IMG/VR virus record: IMGVR_UViG_3300035670_000111
Span: 24,240 to 88,239 of that record
Reading direction: 5' to 3' (one strand)
DNA from: a virus
Length of the DNA stretch: 64,000 bases
The notes below the pieces were generated by a model. That model worked only from the letters and a program-made list of their open reading frames with translations, was not told the DNA's origin and searched no databases. Shown in pieces: positions 26,013-34,572 of the stretch; positions within the stretch are counted from its first letter, which is position 1, and each line of letters opens with the position of its first letter. The translations under genes and the position numbers were made by a program.

Positions 26013-26242
26013 TAGACGTACTGCACCCAGATATCTCCGTCATTCCCACCTGCTGGAGCGTTGGTGGAGACGGTTATGTTTCTAACAACGTTAGAAGATG
26101 TAGAAGCAGTAGTTACCTGACCATTGACAACGTTAACTGCGCCAATAGCTGAAGGGGTTATACCTAAAGCTGCAGGGTTTAGTTGTGGGCTACCAAAAGC
26201 TTCCCACTGACTTGTAGTGTTATTCCAGCGCTTTATAGCCAT
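26012..26242 (-). CDS. Short fibre-like virion protein, 76 aa
   Basis: Begins AIKRWNNTTSQWEAFGSPQ, a phrase typical of small phage appendage proteins, and ends NDGDIWVQYV, a motif shared with the next gene (DGDIWVDSD). Low charge and Asn/Ser/Thr-rich. It has one-base junctions with both neighbours. Probably an adaptor or tip of a tail or head fibre. Confidence 0.65.
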   Translation of the reverse strand: MAIKRWNNTTSQWEAFGSPQLNPAALGITPSAIGAVNVVNGQVTTASTSSNVVRNITVSTNAPAGGNDGDIWVQYV

Positions 26243-26811
26243 TAATTAACTCCATACACTAAAGCTGTACCACCAGAGAATGTTCCGGTAGATAGCGAGA
26301 TTGTCATTTTAGTTAAGGCTCCAGGAACGGTAAAGGCATTTGTATTGTCTAGGATCGTTACGACGTTAGAGTTGTTGGTATACACGCCTTTTAGATATCC
26401 CCATGAAAAGCTGGTGGTATCTTGGGTATCTACTATGTCTACAGACCAGTGGTTAGTATCTACCCCAGATTTTACGTTTGCGATACTAAATAGGGCTGTT
26501 CCAGAGGCATAGTTAGTCACATCATCATTTAGAGTTATGTTAACCGTAGCGTTTGCTGATGGTTTTACGCCCCTAAATACGACGTATACGTCCTTGTAAA
26601 GAGAGATGATAGAAAGATCTACAGATGATCCCGTAAGGGTTGCTATGGATACAAGGTTCTTACCAGCATTGTTTTGAACGTCAGAGTCCACCCAGATGTC
26701 GCCATCGGTAGGGTTAGTGGGCTGGTTAGCACCAAAGAAAACTCTTTTGCCAGGATAGTCGTCGGTAAATAAAATAGGTCCGACTGGCTGGCCGTTATTT
26801 TGAACGGCCAT
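26242..26811 (-). CDS. Fibre-like virion protein, 189 aa
   Basis: N-terminus contains FGANQPTNPTDGDIWVDSD, a common fibre phrase, followed by a 120-residue beta-rich domain with alternating hydrophobic strands. It shares the DGDIW motif with its downstream neighbour and lies within a run of small appendage genes, so it is likely a head- or tail-attached fibre component. No enzymatic motif. Confidence 0.65.
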   Translation of the reverse strand: MAVQNNGQPVGPILFTDDYPGKRVFFGANQPTNPTDGDIWVDSDVQNNAGKNLVSIATLTGSSVDLSIISLYKDVYVVFRGVKPSANATVNITLNDDVTNYASGTALFSIANVKSGVDTNHWSVDIVDTQDTTSFSWGYLKGVYTNNSNVVTILDNTNAFTVPGALTKMTISLSTGTFSGGTALVYGVN

Positions 26812-26813
26812 GG

Positions 26814-27155
26814 CTATGCTACCTCAGAACCAAATGCCTGGAATGTAAGGTTTGCTGTAGATGCGACAACAGTGATCGTATCTGAAGCAGACAGGGTAAC
26901 TCCAAGGGTAAAGGTGGTAGTAGTGTTAGCCGGGATAGCGGCATCGTAAGCAAGATACTGCTTGTTATCCAGGGCAGCGTTATCCTCACGGATAGCTATA
27001 CGGTAGGTTGCTGCGGAGGTTCCGCGATTACAAACTACGATGGTAGATACCACAGCAGCGCTTCCCGCAGTAGAGGAGACAGCATACAGTTGGCTTCCTC
27101 CAGATACGTTGGCTGCTGGGGCAACCTGACCTAAAATTTTATAAGTCGTCGCCAA
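26814..27155 (-). CDS. Small virion decoration-like protein, 113 aa
   Basis: The segment VVSTIVVCNRGTSAATYRIAIR is a recognisable signature of a small beta-sandwich protein frequent in aquatic phage structural clusters. Start is TTG, seven bases after GGAG, overlapping the glycosyltransferase end by 17 bases. Expected to decorate the virion; precise location unknown. Confidence 0.7.
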   Translation of the reverse strand: MATTYKILGQVAPAANVSGGSQLYAVSSTAGSAAVVSTIVVCNRGTSAATYRIAIREDNAALDNKQYLAYDAAIPANTTTTFTLGVTLSASDTITVVASTANLTFQAFGSEVA

Positions 27156-28212
27156 GAGATTGCTCCTTCGAGTAGAAAGCTAGATTCGCTGTAAGGCGCG
27201 GATCATTTGGGTTCAATTCTACGGCTTTAGTCCCGTATTGAACTGCCTTATCTGACAAACCTAGGCGATACGCCGCAATTGCTGCATAATCCCAGGGATC
27301 TGATCCCCAGGCAAAGTCTTCGCATAAATACTCTAGGGGCTTTTCCGTTATTTCTAATGCGTTTTCTGCCGCATCTAGGCAGTCAAACCAGCGGTTGTTT
27401 TCATAGTAAAGCTTGGCTAGCTCTACATACCCCTCTCTACGATCAGGAGCTTCTTCTACTGCTTTTTTTAACCAGTCTTCTCTTTCAACAAAGTCTTCCA
27501 TCATTTTGGATATATACCTCATAGACGCCGCTCGTTCGGGTTTCCATACCGCTTTTGGTAAGGAAAGATGTCTCTTAAATTCCTCCACTGCTTCTGCAAA
27601 ACGCCCATAAAAGTATAGTTCTCTAGCGTGATAGAAGGCGTTTCTATCGTCGTAGGGATCTTCTTTTACCGACTGAGCTAGCAAAGGAAAGTATTGAGAC
27701 CTAGGCTTTGTGTTATCTGCGTGATGGTGGATTTCTAAACCTATCCAGCTTTGGACCTCATCTATGCGGTCAGAGACCAATACTTCGTGTACAGGGTGCT
27801 TCCACCTATAGCCATGTCTACGGTGGATCTTATCTCCACCGTATTGCAGGCCTGGACTTCCATCTATATTCCAATTCCATGTATATTGGTATCTAGGGCG
27901 AGTAACGTATTTATCGATAGATTCTAAATGCGCTCGCCACCCAGGAACTAGTACCTCATCCATATCAAGAGCAATACATAGATCTATATCATCAGGCAAT
28001 ACAGCAAGCGCAGCATTACGGGCGTCATCAAAACGCCAAGGTTTTACTGAAATTGATACCACATTTATACCAAGTTTCTTAGCTGCTTTAACTGTGGAGT
28101 CGGAAGATCCGGTATCAGCTATGAGAAGATAATCAGCTTCTTTTGCTGACTCATACCAGGGCTTTACAAACTGTTGCTCGTTTAACGCGATAGTGTAGAT
28201 CGCTATCTTCAT
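27139..28212 (-). CDS. GT2-type glycosyltransferase with TPR-like tail
   Basis: 357 residues. The N-terminal 200 form a family 2 glycosyltransferase: MKIAIYTIALNEQQFV, ADTGSSDSTV and the DxD-like metal site ALDMDEVLVPGW. The C-terminal 150 are helical repeats like TPRs (REGYVELAKLYYENNRWFDC). It could glycosylate fibres, capsid or a host surface polymer. Its place inside the fibre operon favours modification of virion proteins. Donor and acceptor cannot be told from sequence. Confidence 0.85.
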   Translation of the reverse strand: MKIAIYTIALNEQQFVKPWYESAKEADYLLIADTGSSDSTVKAAKKLGINVVSISVKPWRFDDARNAALAVLPDDIDLCIALDMDEVLVPGWRAHLESIDKYVTRPRYQYTWNWNIDGSPGLQYGGDKIHRRHGYRWKHPVHEVLVSDRIDEVQSWIGLEIHHHADNTKPRSQYFPLLAQSVKEDPYDDRNAFYHARELYFYGRFAEAVEEFKRHLSLPKAVWKPERAASMRYISKMMEDFVEREDWLKKAVEEAPDRREGYVELAKLYYENNRWFDCLDAAENALEITEKPLEYLCEDFAWGSDPWDYAAIAAYRLGLSDKAVQYGTKAVELNPNDPRLTANLAFYSKEQSLGDDL

Positions 28213-28223
28213 TTATGCTCCGA

Positions 28224-28334
28224 TTATTCTTCAGGATATACTAGGTCGTAACCTACTACTACTCCTTCATCGTTCTTGACTTCAAACTTCTCTGCGCCAG
28301 TTTCTGGATCAATTCCTAGGCTTGTACGTATCAT
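28224..28334 (-). CDS. Small protein, 36 aa
   Basis: Microgene in the gap after the collagen/cupredoxin fibre gene, joined by an ATGA overlap. The peptide (MIRTSLGIDPETGAEKFE and an acidic tail ending VYPEE) looks folded into a strand pair. Function unknown; overlap with the fibre stop is the main support. Confidence 0.55.
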   Translation of the reverse strand: MIRTSLGIDPETGAEKFEVKNDEGVVVGYDLVYPEE

Positions 28335-30469
28335 GAGAACCTTCCCCAAACGCTAATTGTACTAGAGGACATGCTGCTAATAGTGGTAGGTAAATCTGTC
28401 TGAGCGGCCACTGCTCCAGTAAGTCTAGGAGCTAGTGTAGATAGGGTAGCCGGCACAGAACTATACGCAAGTTGTAGGTTTCCAGTTGTAGATGCTAATA
28501 CTATGATTCCAAGGGCGTATCTAGTTCCCGCAGTAAGGGCATAAGTTGAGGGGAAACCTCCCGTAGTATCAAGATTTCGTGTGTAAAGGGTGTTAGTAGT
28601 GCTAAACAAGGTAGTGTCGTTAGCTGTTCTGGCTACTAAAGTTGCAGTATTTCCAGAGACTGTATAGATACCTAGTCTGATTAAAGAAGCTCCGGTAGTT
28701 GCAATAGTAGATGAAGCTACACTTATTGAATCTACTACGGCATCCCAGCTAGGGGTAAACATAGTTAGGTAAACAGTTCCGCTTGTAGGCGTTCCAGTAA
28801 AGTTACCGATTCTTGGGTAAACATCAACAATATCTGAGCTTTGATTTAAAGTACCCGCAGCAGCTATTAGAGGATTATCCCAGACCAATCCCGTAGATTC
28901 TGCAGAGTTTGCTGATAAGAACTTTCCATTTGCTCCAACCGCTAAGTTATCTATAGTTCCACTAGCTGTAGCAGCTAATAGATCTCCCTTTGCCGTAACT
29001 AAGTGGGTACCCAAAAGAGTTGTATTCTCTGCTGGAACCGTAACGGTTACGTCTGCTACAGGATCTGTAAAACTTAAAGTTGTCTCAAAGTCGTTAGCAG
29101 TTCCCTCTACGGTTAAGCTTGAATCAGAAATATATAGACCTGATACTGTTGGGGTTGTTAAAGTTAAATCTGCAACTGAAGTTGTAGTGTCACCTAAAGT
29201 TATAGCTGTAGATCCAAGCGTTATTCCGGAATTTTCAAGCTTATCATTTGTTACGTCACCGTCAACAATTTTTGCTGTGGTAACCGAACCGTCTAGCGGA
29301 GTTCTTTCATCAGATAGACGACTATCATCTCCAAGGACAACCTCTCCCGCTGCGGCATCTCCTGTGGTTGAATAATTTTTACCTGCTGCGGTTCCCGCAT
29401 CAGAAACCTGTGAAAGGGTTATAGATAACAGAGATTGATCAAGACCTAGCACTGCGGCGGTAGATGTTCCAGTATTTGTAACAGGACCCGTTACAGAGAT
29501 AACTCCAGATGGACCGGTTGGGCCTATATCTCCCTGAGGACCTGTTGGGCCGGTGTCTCCCTGTGGTCCAGTAGGACCTTGTGGACCAACAATCTGACCG
29601 GCGCTGTACCAGCCAGAGATATCGCTCCAAACGTAAACATCTCCATCTGAGTCAACAATGTAAGCATCATTTTGGTTTGGAGTTGGAGTTGTTGGTAAAT
29701 CTATAGGAGTAGCAACGCTACCAATAAGGTTGATAGCAACACCTTGTGGACCTGTAGGACCAAGCTCTCCTTGAGGTCCTGTTGGTCCCGTTTCACCTTG
29801 AGGACCGGTTGGTCCAAGGTTTGAAACCGCGATTGCTCCAGCCATTGGTGGGTGGTATTGGCAAACGTAATAAAGTTGCGGTGCGTCAAAAGGAACTTCA
29901 AAAATAATAGTTCCACTTTGAGTACCATTGTTAGTAATTCCTGTGCTGTAAATATTTCCAGAACTATAGGCTCCAGATACTGTTTGAATCCAGAATGGAT
30001 GGCCTACAGCATTAACATTAATTACATATCTGTGACCACGAATGAAAGATAACGTTGGGTTGCTTTCGCCATTAATTACGTAAGCGCCTGATCCAGAGTT
30101 AGTTACATTTAGAACAATACCGCCACTAGGACCAGTTGGTCCAGTTGGTCCTGTTGGACCTGTAGGACCGGTGACACCTTGAGGAATACCAAAGTTGTAT
30201 ACGGCTGCAGTTGCAGTTCCTGTATTAACAACGGTTGCAGAAGATCCTGGGGCTAGGGTAGAAACAACTCCTACAGTTGCTGTAGAACTTGGGCCTGTTG
30301 GACCTGTTGGTCCGGAGGAGTAGGGCAAAGAGTTCCAAGCAGATGAACCATTTCCAATTTTAAACTTACCAGTGTCGTACTCGTAACCAACTTCTCCTTG
30401 GGAAAGGATTGGGTTTGCGGTTGCCCACTCAGATACAGTTCCGCGTCTAAATTGAACTTTAACTGCCAT
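28331..30469 (-). CDS. Collagen-like tail fibre with an embedded cupredoxin-like domain
   Basis: 712 residues. Residues 1-50 (VQFRRGTVSEWATANP, GEVGYEYDTGKFKIGNG) match the anchor domain found at the start of many phage fibres and Mtd-like proteins. Four blocks of GPTGPTG or GPQG collagen triplets alternate with globular parts. Residues 118-217 resemble a cupredoxin: FIRGHRYVINVNAVGHPFW and CQYHPPM, with potential copper ligands His157, Cys203, His206 and Met209. The C-terminal 170 residues form a beta-rich tip. ATG at 30469 has a TAATG link to the preceding gene; a TTG six bases earlier is possible. Confidence 0.8.
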   Translation of the reverse strand: MAVKVQFRRGTVSEWATANPILSQGEVGYEYDTGKFKIGNGSSAWNSLPYSSGPTGPTGPSSTATVGVVSTLAPGSSATVVNTGTATAAVYNFGIPQGVTGPTGPTGPTGPTGPSGGIVLNVTNSGSGAYVINGESNPTLSFIRGHRYVINVNAVGHPFWIQTVSGAYSSGNIYSTGITNNGTQSGTIIFEVPFDAPQLYYVCQYHPPMAGAIAVSNLGPTGPQGETGPTGPQGELGPTGPQGVAINLIGSVATPIDLPTTPTPNQNDAYIVDSDGDVYVWSDISGWYSAGQIVGPQGPTGPQGDTGPTGPQGDIGPTGPSGVISVTGPVTNTGTSTAAVLGLDQSLLSITLSQVSDAGTAAGKNYSTTGDAAAGEVVLGDDSRLSDERTPLDGSVTTAKIVDGDVTNDKLENSGITLGSTAITLGDTTTSVADLTLTTPTVSGLYISDSSLTVEGTANDFETTLSFTDPVADVTVTVPAENTTLLGTHLVTAKGDLLAATASGTIDNLAVGANGKFLSANSAESTGLVWDNPLIAAAGTLNQSSDIVDVYPRIGNFTGTPTSGTVYLTMFTPSWDAVVDSISVASSTIATTGASLIRLGIYTVSGNTATLVARTANDTTLFSTTNTLYTRNLDTTGGFPSTYALTAGTRYALGIIVLASTTGNLQLAYSSVPATLSTLAPRLTGAVAAQTDLPTTISSMSSSTISVWGRFS

Positions 30470-30612
30470 TAGCAATCACACTTCTTTCCTTTTTTCATTT
30501 TCCACCACATCCAAACATGGTGAGCCGCCATTAGTCCCATAAGAGCCCACATAACTTTCATCTCAGTTATTTGAAAAGAAAAGTCTGTTGAGTGATTTGT
30601 ATGATCATGCAT
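30469..30612 (-). CDS. Small His/Met-rich membrane protein, 47 aa
   Basis: Found between two fibre genes with TAATG overlaps on both ends. The N-terminus is His-rich ([11 protein letters not shown]), the middle is one hydrophobic segment rich in Met and Trp (MKVMWALMGLMAAHHVWMWW) and the end is basic with CDC. Likely a single-pass membrane peptide. The His, Met and Cys content next to the cupredoxin-bearing fibre is noteworthy, but a metal role is speculation. Confidence 0.7.
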   Translation of the reverse strand: MHDHTNHSTDFSFQITEMKVMWALMGLMAAHHVWMWWKMKKGKKCDC

Positions 30613-30905
30613 TAGTCGTTAGGCCCTCCGCAATCAATAGGGACAACTCCACCGTACGTAGAAGACGGAGTTCCGCAATCTACGTTTTGAAAGATAGGAC
30701 CAGTCGGTCCAGTTGGACCAGCAGATCCAGTGGGCCCAGTTACAGCAGGACCGGTTGGCCCGGTTGGACCAGCAGGACCTGTAGGTCCGATTGGACCTAA
30801 AGACTCTTTAATGACCCACTTGTAACCGTCCCAAAGCCAAGTAGTTCCTGCAGCACTGAACTCTTCGTTTAGCGCAGGGGAATTAGGAAAGTCAATTGCT
30901 GGCAC
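30612..30905 (-). CDS. Short collagen-like fibre protein, 97 aa
   Basis: Starts with [19 protein letters not shown] and [10 protein letters not shown], a small folded anchor seen in phage appendages, followed by about 11 GPT/GPA collagen triplets and a Cys-containing tip ([11 protein letters not shown]). Could trimerise with the larger collagen fibres of this operon. Stop overlaps the next gene by one base. Confidence 0.75.
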   Translation of the reverse strand: MPAIDFPNSPALNEEFSAAGTTWLWDGYKWVIKESLGPIGPTGPAGPTGPTGPAVTGPTGSAGPTGPTGPIFQNVDCGTPSSTYGGVVPIDCGGPND

Positions 30906-30927
30906 ACCTTAGATTTTACCTTAGGGG

Positions 30928-31629
30928 CTAGTCGTAGGACTTCTTAACCCAAACTACTTTTCTGTACCCGTCGTATAGGTATTTAGCGACTTGGAACAGC
31001 TGCTTGTTTAGCCAGTTCTTGTCAGTCTCTTTGACTTCGCTTTGCCAACCTTCTCTTTTAAAAGGGATGATTTGCATTATGGGGGTGCCCGCAGGGATGG
31101 TTCCTTCAAACCCTTCTTTTAAGAAGAAGGGTATCTCCCCACCAAGGGAGAACCCGTCAGAGTCAACAACTCCAGAGGTAGTTGTAAACGGGAGATCAAA
31201 CCTATTTAAAGGGTGGGTGAACACACAGCTATATCCTTGAGGAACAGATACTGCCCAATAGGTGTGCCAAGCGTACAAGTCATGGTCATGACCAGACGGT
31301 CTGGGCAAAGTAGAAGCCATGTCTTTTGGTCTAATTTCTACAATGGATGGGGCTTCGTTCCAGAAAAACCCCACCTCATTGCCTTTACGTTGAACTAGCA
31401 AATCTACTGGCAGTGTCAGCATATAACCAGTAGTTAAAGCGTCTAAAAATGGAACGCATAGCTTTATGTCTTTATTAATTCCACCAGCCTCTCCAAGAAT
31501 TTCCATTTTACCGCTACGAAACCTTTTGGCTTTTTTGTACCAATCTGGAACATAGGACTTAGCGGATTTTGGTGGTTCGAACTTAGACACGTCCTCATTC
31601 ATAGGCATAAAACTAATGCGCTTTGTCAT
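30928..31629 (-). CDS. Conserved phage protein of unknown function (DUF6065-like)
   Basis: About 233 residues with SFMPMNEDVSKFEPPKSAK, DWYKKAKRF, CVPFLDALTTGYMLTLPVDL and GTPIMQIIPFKR, which I recall from a family of phage and bacterial proteins of unknown function (DUF6065, from memory). Strand-rich with a possible double-stranded beta-helix core. ATG at 31629 was chosen to avoid overlap; an ATG six codons earlier lies too close to a GGAGG. It sits next to a permease-like protein. Confidence 0.6.
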   Translation of the reverse strand: MTKRISFMPMNEDVSKFEPPKSAKSYVPDWYKKAKRFRSGKMEILGEAGGINKDIKLCVPFLDALTTGYMLTLPVDLLVQRKGNEVGFFWNEAPSIVEIRPKDMASTLPRPSGHDHDLYAWHTYWAVSVPQGYSCVFTHPLNRFDLPFTTTSGVVDSDGFSLGGEIPFFLKEGFEGTIPAGTPIMQIIPFKREGWQSEVKETDKNWLNKQLFQVAKYLYDGYRKVVWVKKSYD

Positions 31630-31630
31630 T

Positions 31631-32581
31631 TTATAGAATTCCTCCATAGTACAGGGTTATACCCATCAATACGACAGGCACTACAAGCGCAAGGATAGCC
31701 TTATAGTAATCTTTAAGCGGAGTCCTAAAATAACTCTTTCCTACAACTAGGCACTTGTGGGCTGGGGATAGCATGTACCCAGCGTAGTCAACGGCAAAGA
31801 ACAATGGCAAGGTTTCAACGCCAAATACTCCTACAGATAGGACCACAAATCCAGCAAACTTGCTACTGCTTCCTAGGGCAAAGCTGGCTAGAAAACCAGT
31901 AAATGCTACAAGAATAAGTAGGTTGTTTTTATGGGCGGCCTCAATCCATCCGTTAATCGTGTCGATATTAGCCTTAACAATGTTGCTAAGCACGATAACA
32001 ATGGCGGTGAATACTAAGACTCGTGCGTAGTCAATGAGTTGCTTACGATCACGCTTGGAATCTGCCTCTAACTGCCAAGACTCCTTATCCTTCTTCTTTA
32101 GCGGTTTCCCTGGAATAACGATTTCAATATCATTTTCTTTTAGTACCTTAAAGATATAGAACAAAATAACAACTGCTGCGGTAGCAAGTAAGGGCGAAAT
32201 TTTACTCATTAACTCCCAGTAACTAATGCTTAGAGCTGCCATAGGCAATAAAACAGTAGCCTCTAATGGGGACCAGAAGTAAAAATGATGCGTAGATAGG
32301 TAGTCAATAATTCCGTAATTCTTACGCTTTTTGTGATCTTCTGGAGCAATGGTATCTAGAGCACCAGCCGAAATAGCGACGCGACCTGAAATCGGTAGTA
32401 CACCAGAAAATAGGGAGATCAGCGCTACGACTGCTCTCTTTGACTTAACACGTGTAGCAATCCATGCGTAAAACGGCATGAATACTTGTGTCTTTTTTGC
32501 AGCAAAGGAAAGTCCCATTACTGCGGCCAGTAGAATGAGGAATTGCTGATTATCCAGCAACAACGATGATGTAAATTCCAT
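31631..32581 (-). CDS. Multi-pass membrane protein, permease-like (possibly DUF401)
   Basis: 316 residues with eight or so hydrophobic helices. The motif GVLPISGRVAISAGALD followed by a polar segment and FYFWSPLEATVLLP resembles DUF401/GntP-like permeases. A charged cytoplasmic loop lies near residues 150-175 (KPLKKKDKESW). Integral transporters are rare in phages. It overlaps the U32-like gene by 32 bases and precedes the DUF6065-like gene, so the three may work together. Substrate unknown. Confidence 0.6.
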   Translation of the reverse strand: MEFTSSLLLDNQQFLILLAAVMGLSFAAKKTQVFMPFYAWIATRVKSKRAVVALISLFSGVLPISGRVAISAGALDTIAPEDHKKRKNYGIIDYLSTHHFYFWSPLEATVLLPMAALSISYWELMSKISPLLATAAVVILFYIFKVLKENDIEIVIPGKPLKKKDKESWQLEADSKRDRKQLIDYARVLVFTAIVIVLSNIVKANIDTINGWIEAAHKNNLLILVAFTGFLASFALGSSSKFAGFVVLSVGVFGVETLPLFFAVDYAGYMLSPAHKCLVVGKSYFRTPLKDYYKAILALVVPVVLMGITLYYGGIL

Positions 32582-34193
32582 TCCACCACATCCTTTCGTT
32601 TTCGATGCTGTTTAGCATCTTTTTGGAGTATACGGGTGTAAGACCCGCGGCTTTCACCGCATCGTCAGCTGCACGCACCGTATCTGTCCAATTCGCGTCA
32701 TCGAACACAAGGATGGCTTGCTTAGCGAAGCAGTCCCTATAACGGGTCACGGCCTTATAAATATGCTCGTACTCGTGAGGTCCGTCATAGAAAAATAAAT
32801 CCACATCTTTGATGGTGGACACATCAACTTCGTGCATATCCTCATTAATGATGTGCACTTTGTTATCGCCCACATATGGGGCTATATTTTTTTCAAACTC
32901 ATCTTGGTTATTAGGCGGGAGCTCTCCGTGCTCTTCTCTAACCGGCTGTAGGTCTTCTTCCCACATGTCGATAAAGTAGGCGTCCAGATTATTTCCCGCT
33001 AAAGCGGCCGCTCCTGTAGCGCCCAGATAAGCGCCTATTTCTAGGTAAACCTTTGATTGAGAGGCCAACCCATTGAGCAGTTGTTGAATACGTTTGCTGG
33101 TAAGTCCAGGGATATTAATATCCAACTTTCGGTTTACCGAATCAACCAGTTCTCTAGTTACAACCAAGGTGCGAGGCTGTCGCTTGTCTCCATACTTAGC
33201 CGCAACAATTTTGTCGCAGTACCCGCAGTCCCAGCAGTCAAACTTGCAAGTCTTAATCTTTTCACGCCAGATATTAATTGGTCTGTCTACCAAGTTTCCT
33301 TCTTCTACGAAGTCCTTGAAATGGTCAAACAGAATTTCTTTACCAGCAATATAATTGCGGATAATCTGCATAGTCTCTCTGAGCCTAGAGCGAGATTCAC
33401 GACCGTGCATCTTTATGACATCAATACCAAGTTCGTTTAAGAAGTAATCCCAGTCCTCTTTCCATGGTGGAAAGTTGGCTGTTTTTAACGGAACTGCTTG
33501 ATCCTCATAGTCCCACTTCATACAAGAAACACGGCTAATAGAGTCCGCAAAATATTGTGAAGATTCGGACCTAGTGTTGTTAAAGTGGTAATGCTCGTCC
33601 ATCATAGGGCAACCACCCAGGCATCCTTCGTTAGCCAACAGGGATAGTTTTACCCCGTATTGTTCTTTTGCCTTTTTAAATCTTTTTAGTTTTTCATGAT
33701 CTCGCATCAAATCTCGGTCTAGATTTATGTAGTTAAACCCAGCCTTTGCCAAATGAGATATTTCCCGTGGTTCAGATACATTTCTAAGAATAGTGTTCTT
33801 AATAAAGATTCCGGGAAACTCCGCCTGGATTTGACCACTAGCAACCCAGTGAGTGTGTGGGATTGTGATTGATCGAATACCAGCCTCGTATAAAGGCCTA
33901 AAGTTTTCAATAAATAGGTCTAAGTTCTCTTGGGTAGGTGGTACATATATGTTGTTAAACACGGCAGAAGCTGTGATGCCGGTAAAGGTTTGAATATTTA
34001 TAGCAAGTTCGTTTAGATACTTGTGGTCTTCTTCGGGGTTGGAAAAGACATCACCCATCGCATCTTGCATAAAAGGCGGTATACGGCAGGTAAAGTAAAA
34101 GTCATAGATATAGCTTTTGCACTCATCTAAAAATTCTATGAACTCTTCAAGTTCCTCTTGATTCAGCTTGGGATTTAAGGGTACTGTGAACAT
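32550..34193 (-). CDS. U32 peptidase-like iron-sulfur TIM-barrel fused to a SAM methyltransferase
   Basis: 547 residues. Residues 1-345 look like a TIM-barrel of the U32/UbiV kind: ITIPHTHW, ANEGCLGGCPMMDEHYHF, SCMKWDYE and CKFDCWDCGYC supply cysteines suitable for a 4Fe-4S cluster. Residues 375-545 are a class I methyltransferase: YLEIGAYLGATG (SAM loop), AYFIDMWEE, and DLFFYDGPHEYEHIYKAV with ILVFDDANW. The fusion suggests a modification reaction on RNA, a quinone-like ring or a sugar. It overlaps the gene before it by 47 bases. Neither substrate nor cluster type is certain. Confidence 0.65.
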   Translation of the reverse strand: MFTVPLNPKLNQEELEEFIEFLDECKSYIYDFYFTCRIPPFMQDAMGDVFSNPEEDHKYLNELAINIQTFTGITASAVFNNIYVPPTQENLDLFIENFRPLYEAGIRSITIPHTHWVASGQIQAEFPGIFIKNTILRNVSEPREISHLAKAGFNYINLDRDLMRDHEKLKRFKKAKEQYGVKLSLLANEGCLGGCPMMDEHYHFNNTRSESSQYFADSISRVSCMKWDYEDQAVPLKTANFPPWKEDWDYFLNELGIDVIKMHGRESRSRLRETMQIIRNYIAGKEILFDHFKDFVEEGNLVDRPINIWREKIKTCKFDCWDCGYCDKIVAAKYGDKRQPRTLVVTRELVDSVNRKLDINIPGLTSKRIQQLLNGLASQSKVYLEIGAYLGATGAAALAGNNLDAYFIDMWEEDLQPVREEHGELPPNNQDEFEKNIAPYVGDNKVHIINEDMHEVDVSTIKDVDLFFYDGPHEYEHIYKAVTRYRDCFAKQAILVFDDANWTDTVRAADDAVKAAGLTPVYSKKMLNSIENERMWWNGIYIIVVAG

Positions 34194-34572
34194 GTGGTTT
34201 CATGACTTGCCAAAACGCGTCGGCTTGTCTTTTGTCCTCCTCAGTTAACTCGTATTTGTACCGCATAGGGCAATCAACTAGGTCGCCCATCTTATTACGT
34301 TTTGGGTGTTCCACAAATCGCGTTTTTTGCTCTGGAGTGAACTGATCCATTACATTTGAGTGCGCCCAGACGTGAATGTACCCCCTATTAATATCGTAGT
34401 ATTTGTACCCCATAGCCTCATACTCGCTCATGGGTATATACGGAAGTTCCTCTGGCACGTTCTCTACTTCAGTAAAGTACCAAAACATAAAGGACCCTTT
34501 TATCTTTAGGGCGTCCCATTGATCCGGGCTAAACTTATAGATATCGTCGTGAAATAGTCCGGCGAAGGTCAT
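34147..34572 (-). CDS. Hypothetical protein, 141 aa
   Basis: Charged protein with aromatic clusters (GSFMFWYFTEVENV, YKYYDINRGYIHVWAH) and a helical C-terminus. No family recognised. It is sandwiched with overlaps between a coiled-coil protein and the U32/methyltransferase fusion, and so may belong to that accessory unit. Confidence 0.6.
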   Translation of the reverse strand: MTFAGLFHDDIYKFSPDQWDALKIKGSFMFWYFTEVENVPEELPYIPMSEYEAMGYKYYDINRGYIHVWAHSNVMDQFTPEQKTRFVEHPKRNKMGDLVDCPMRYKYELTEEDKRQADAFWQVMKPHVHSTLKSQAESRGT

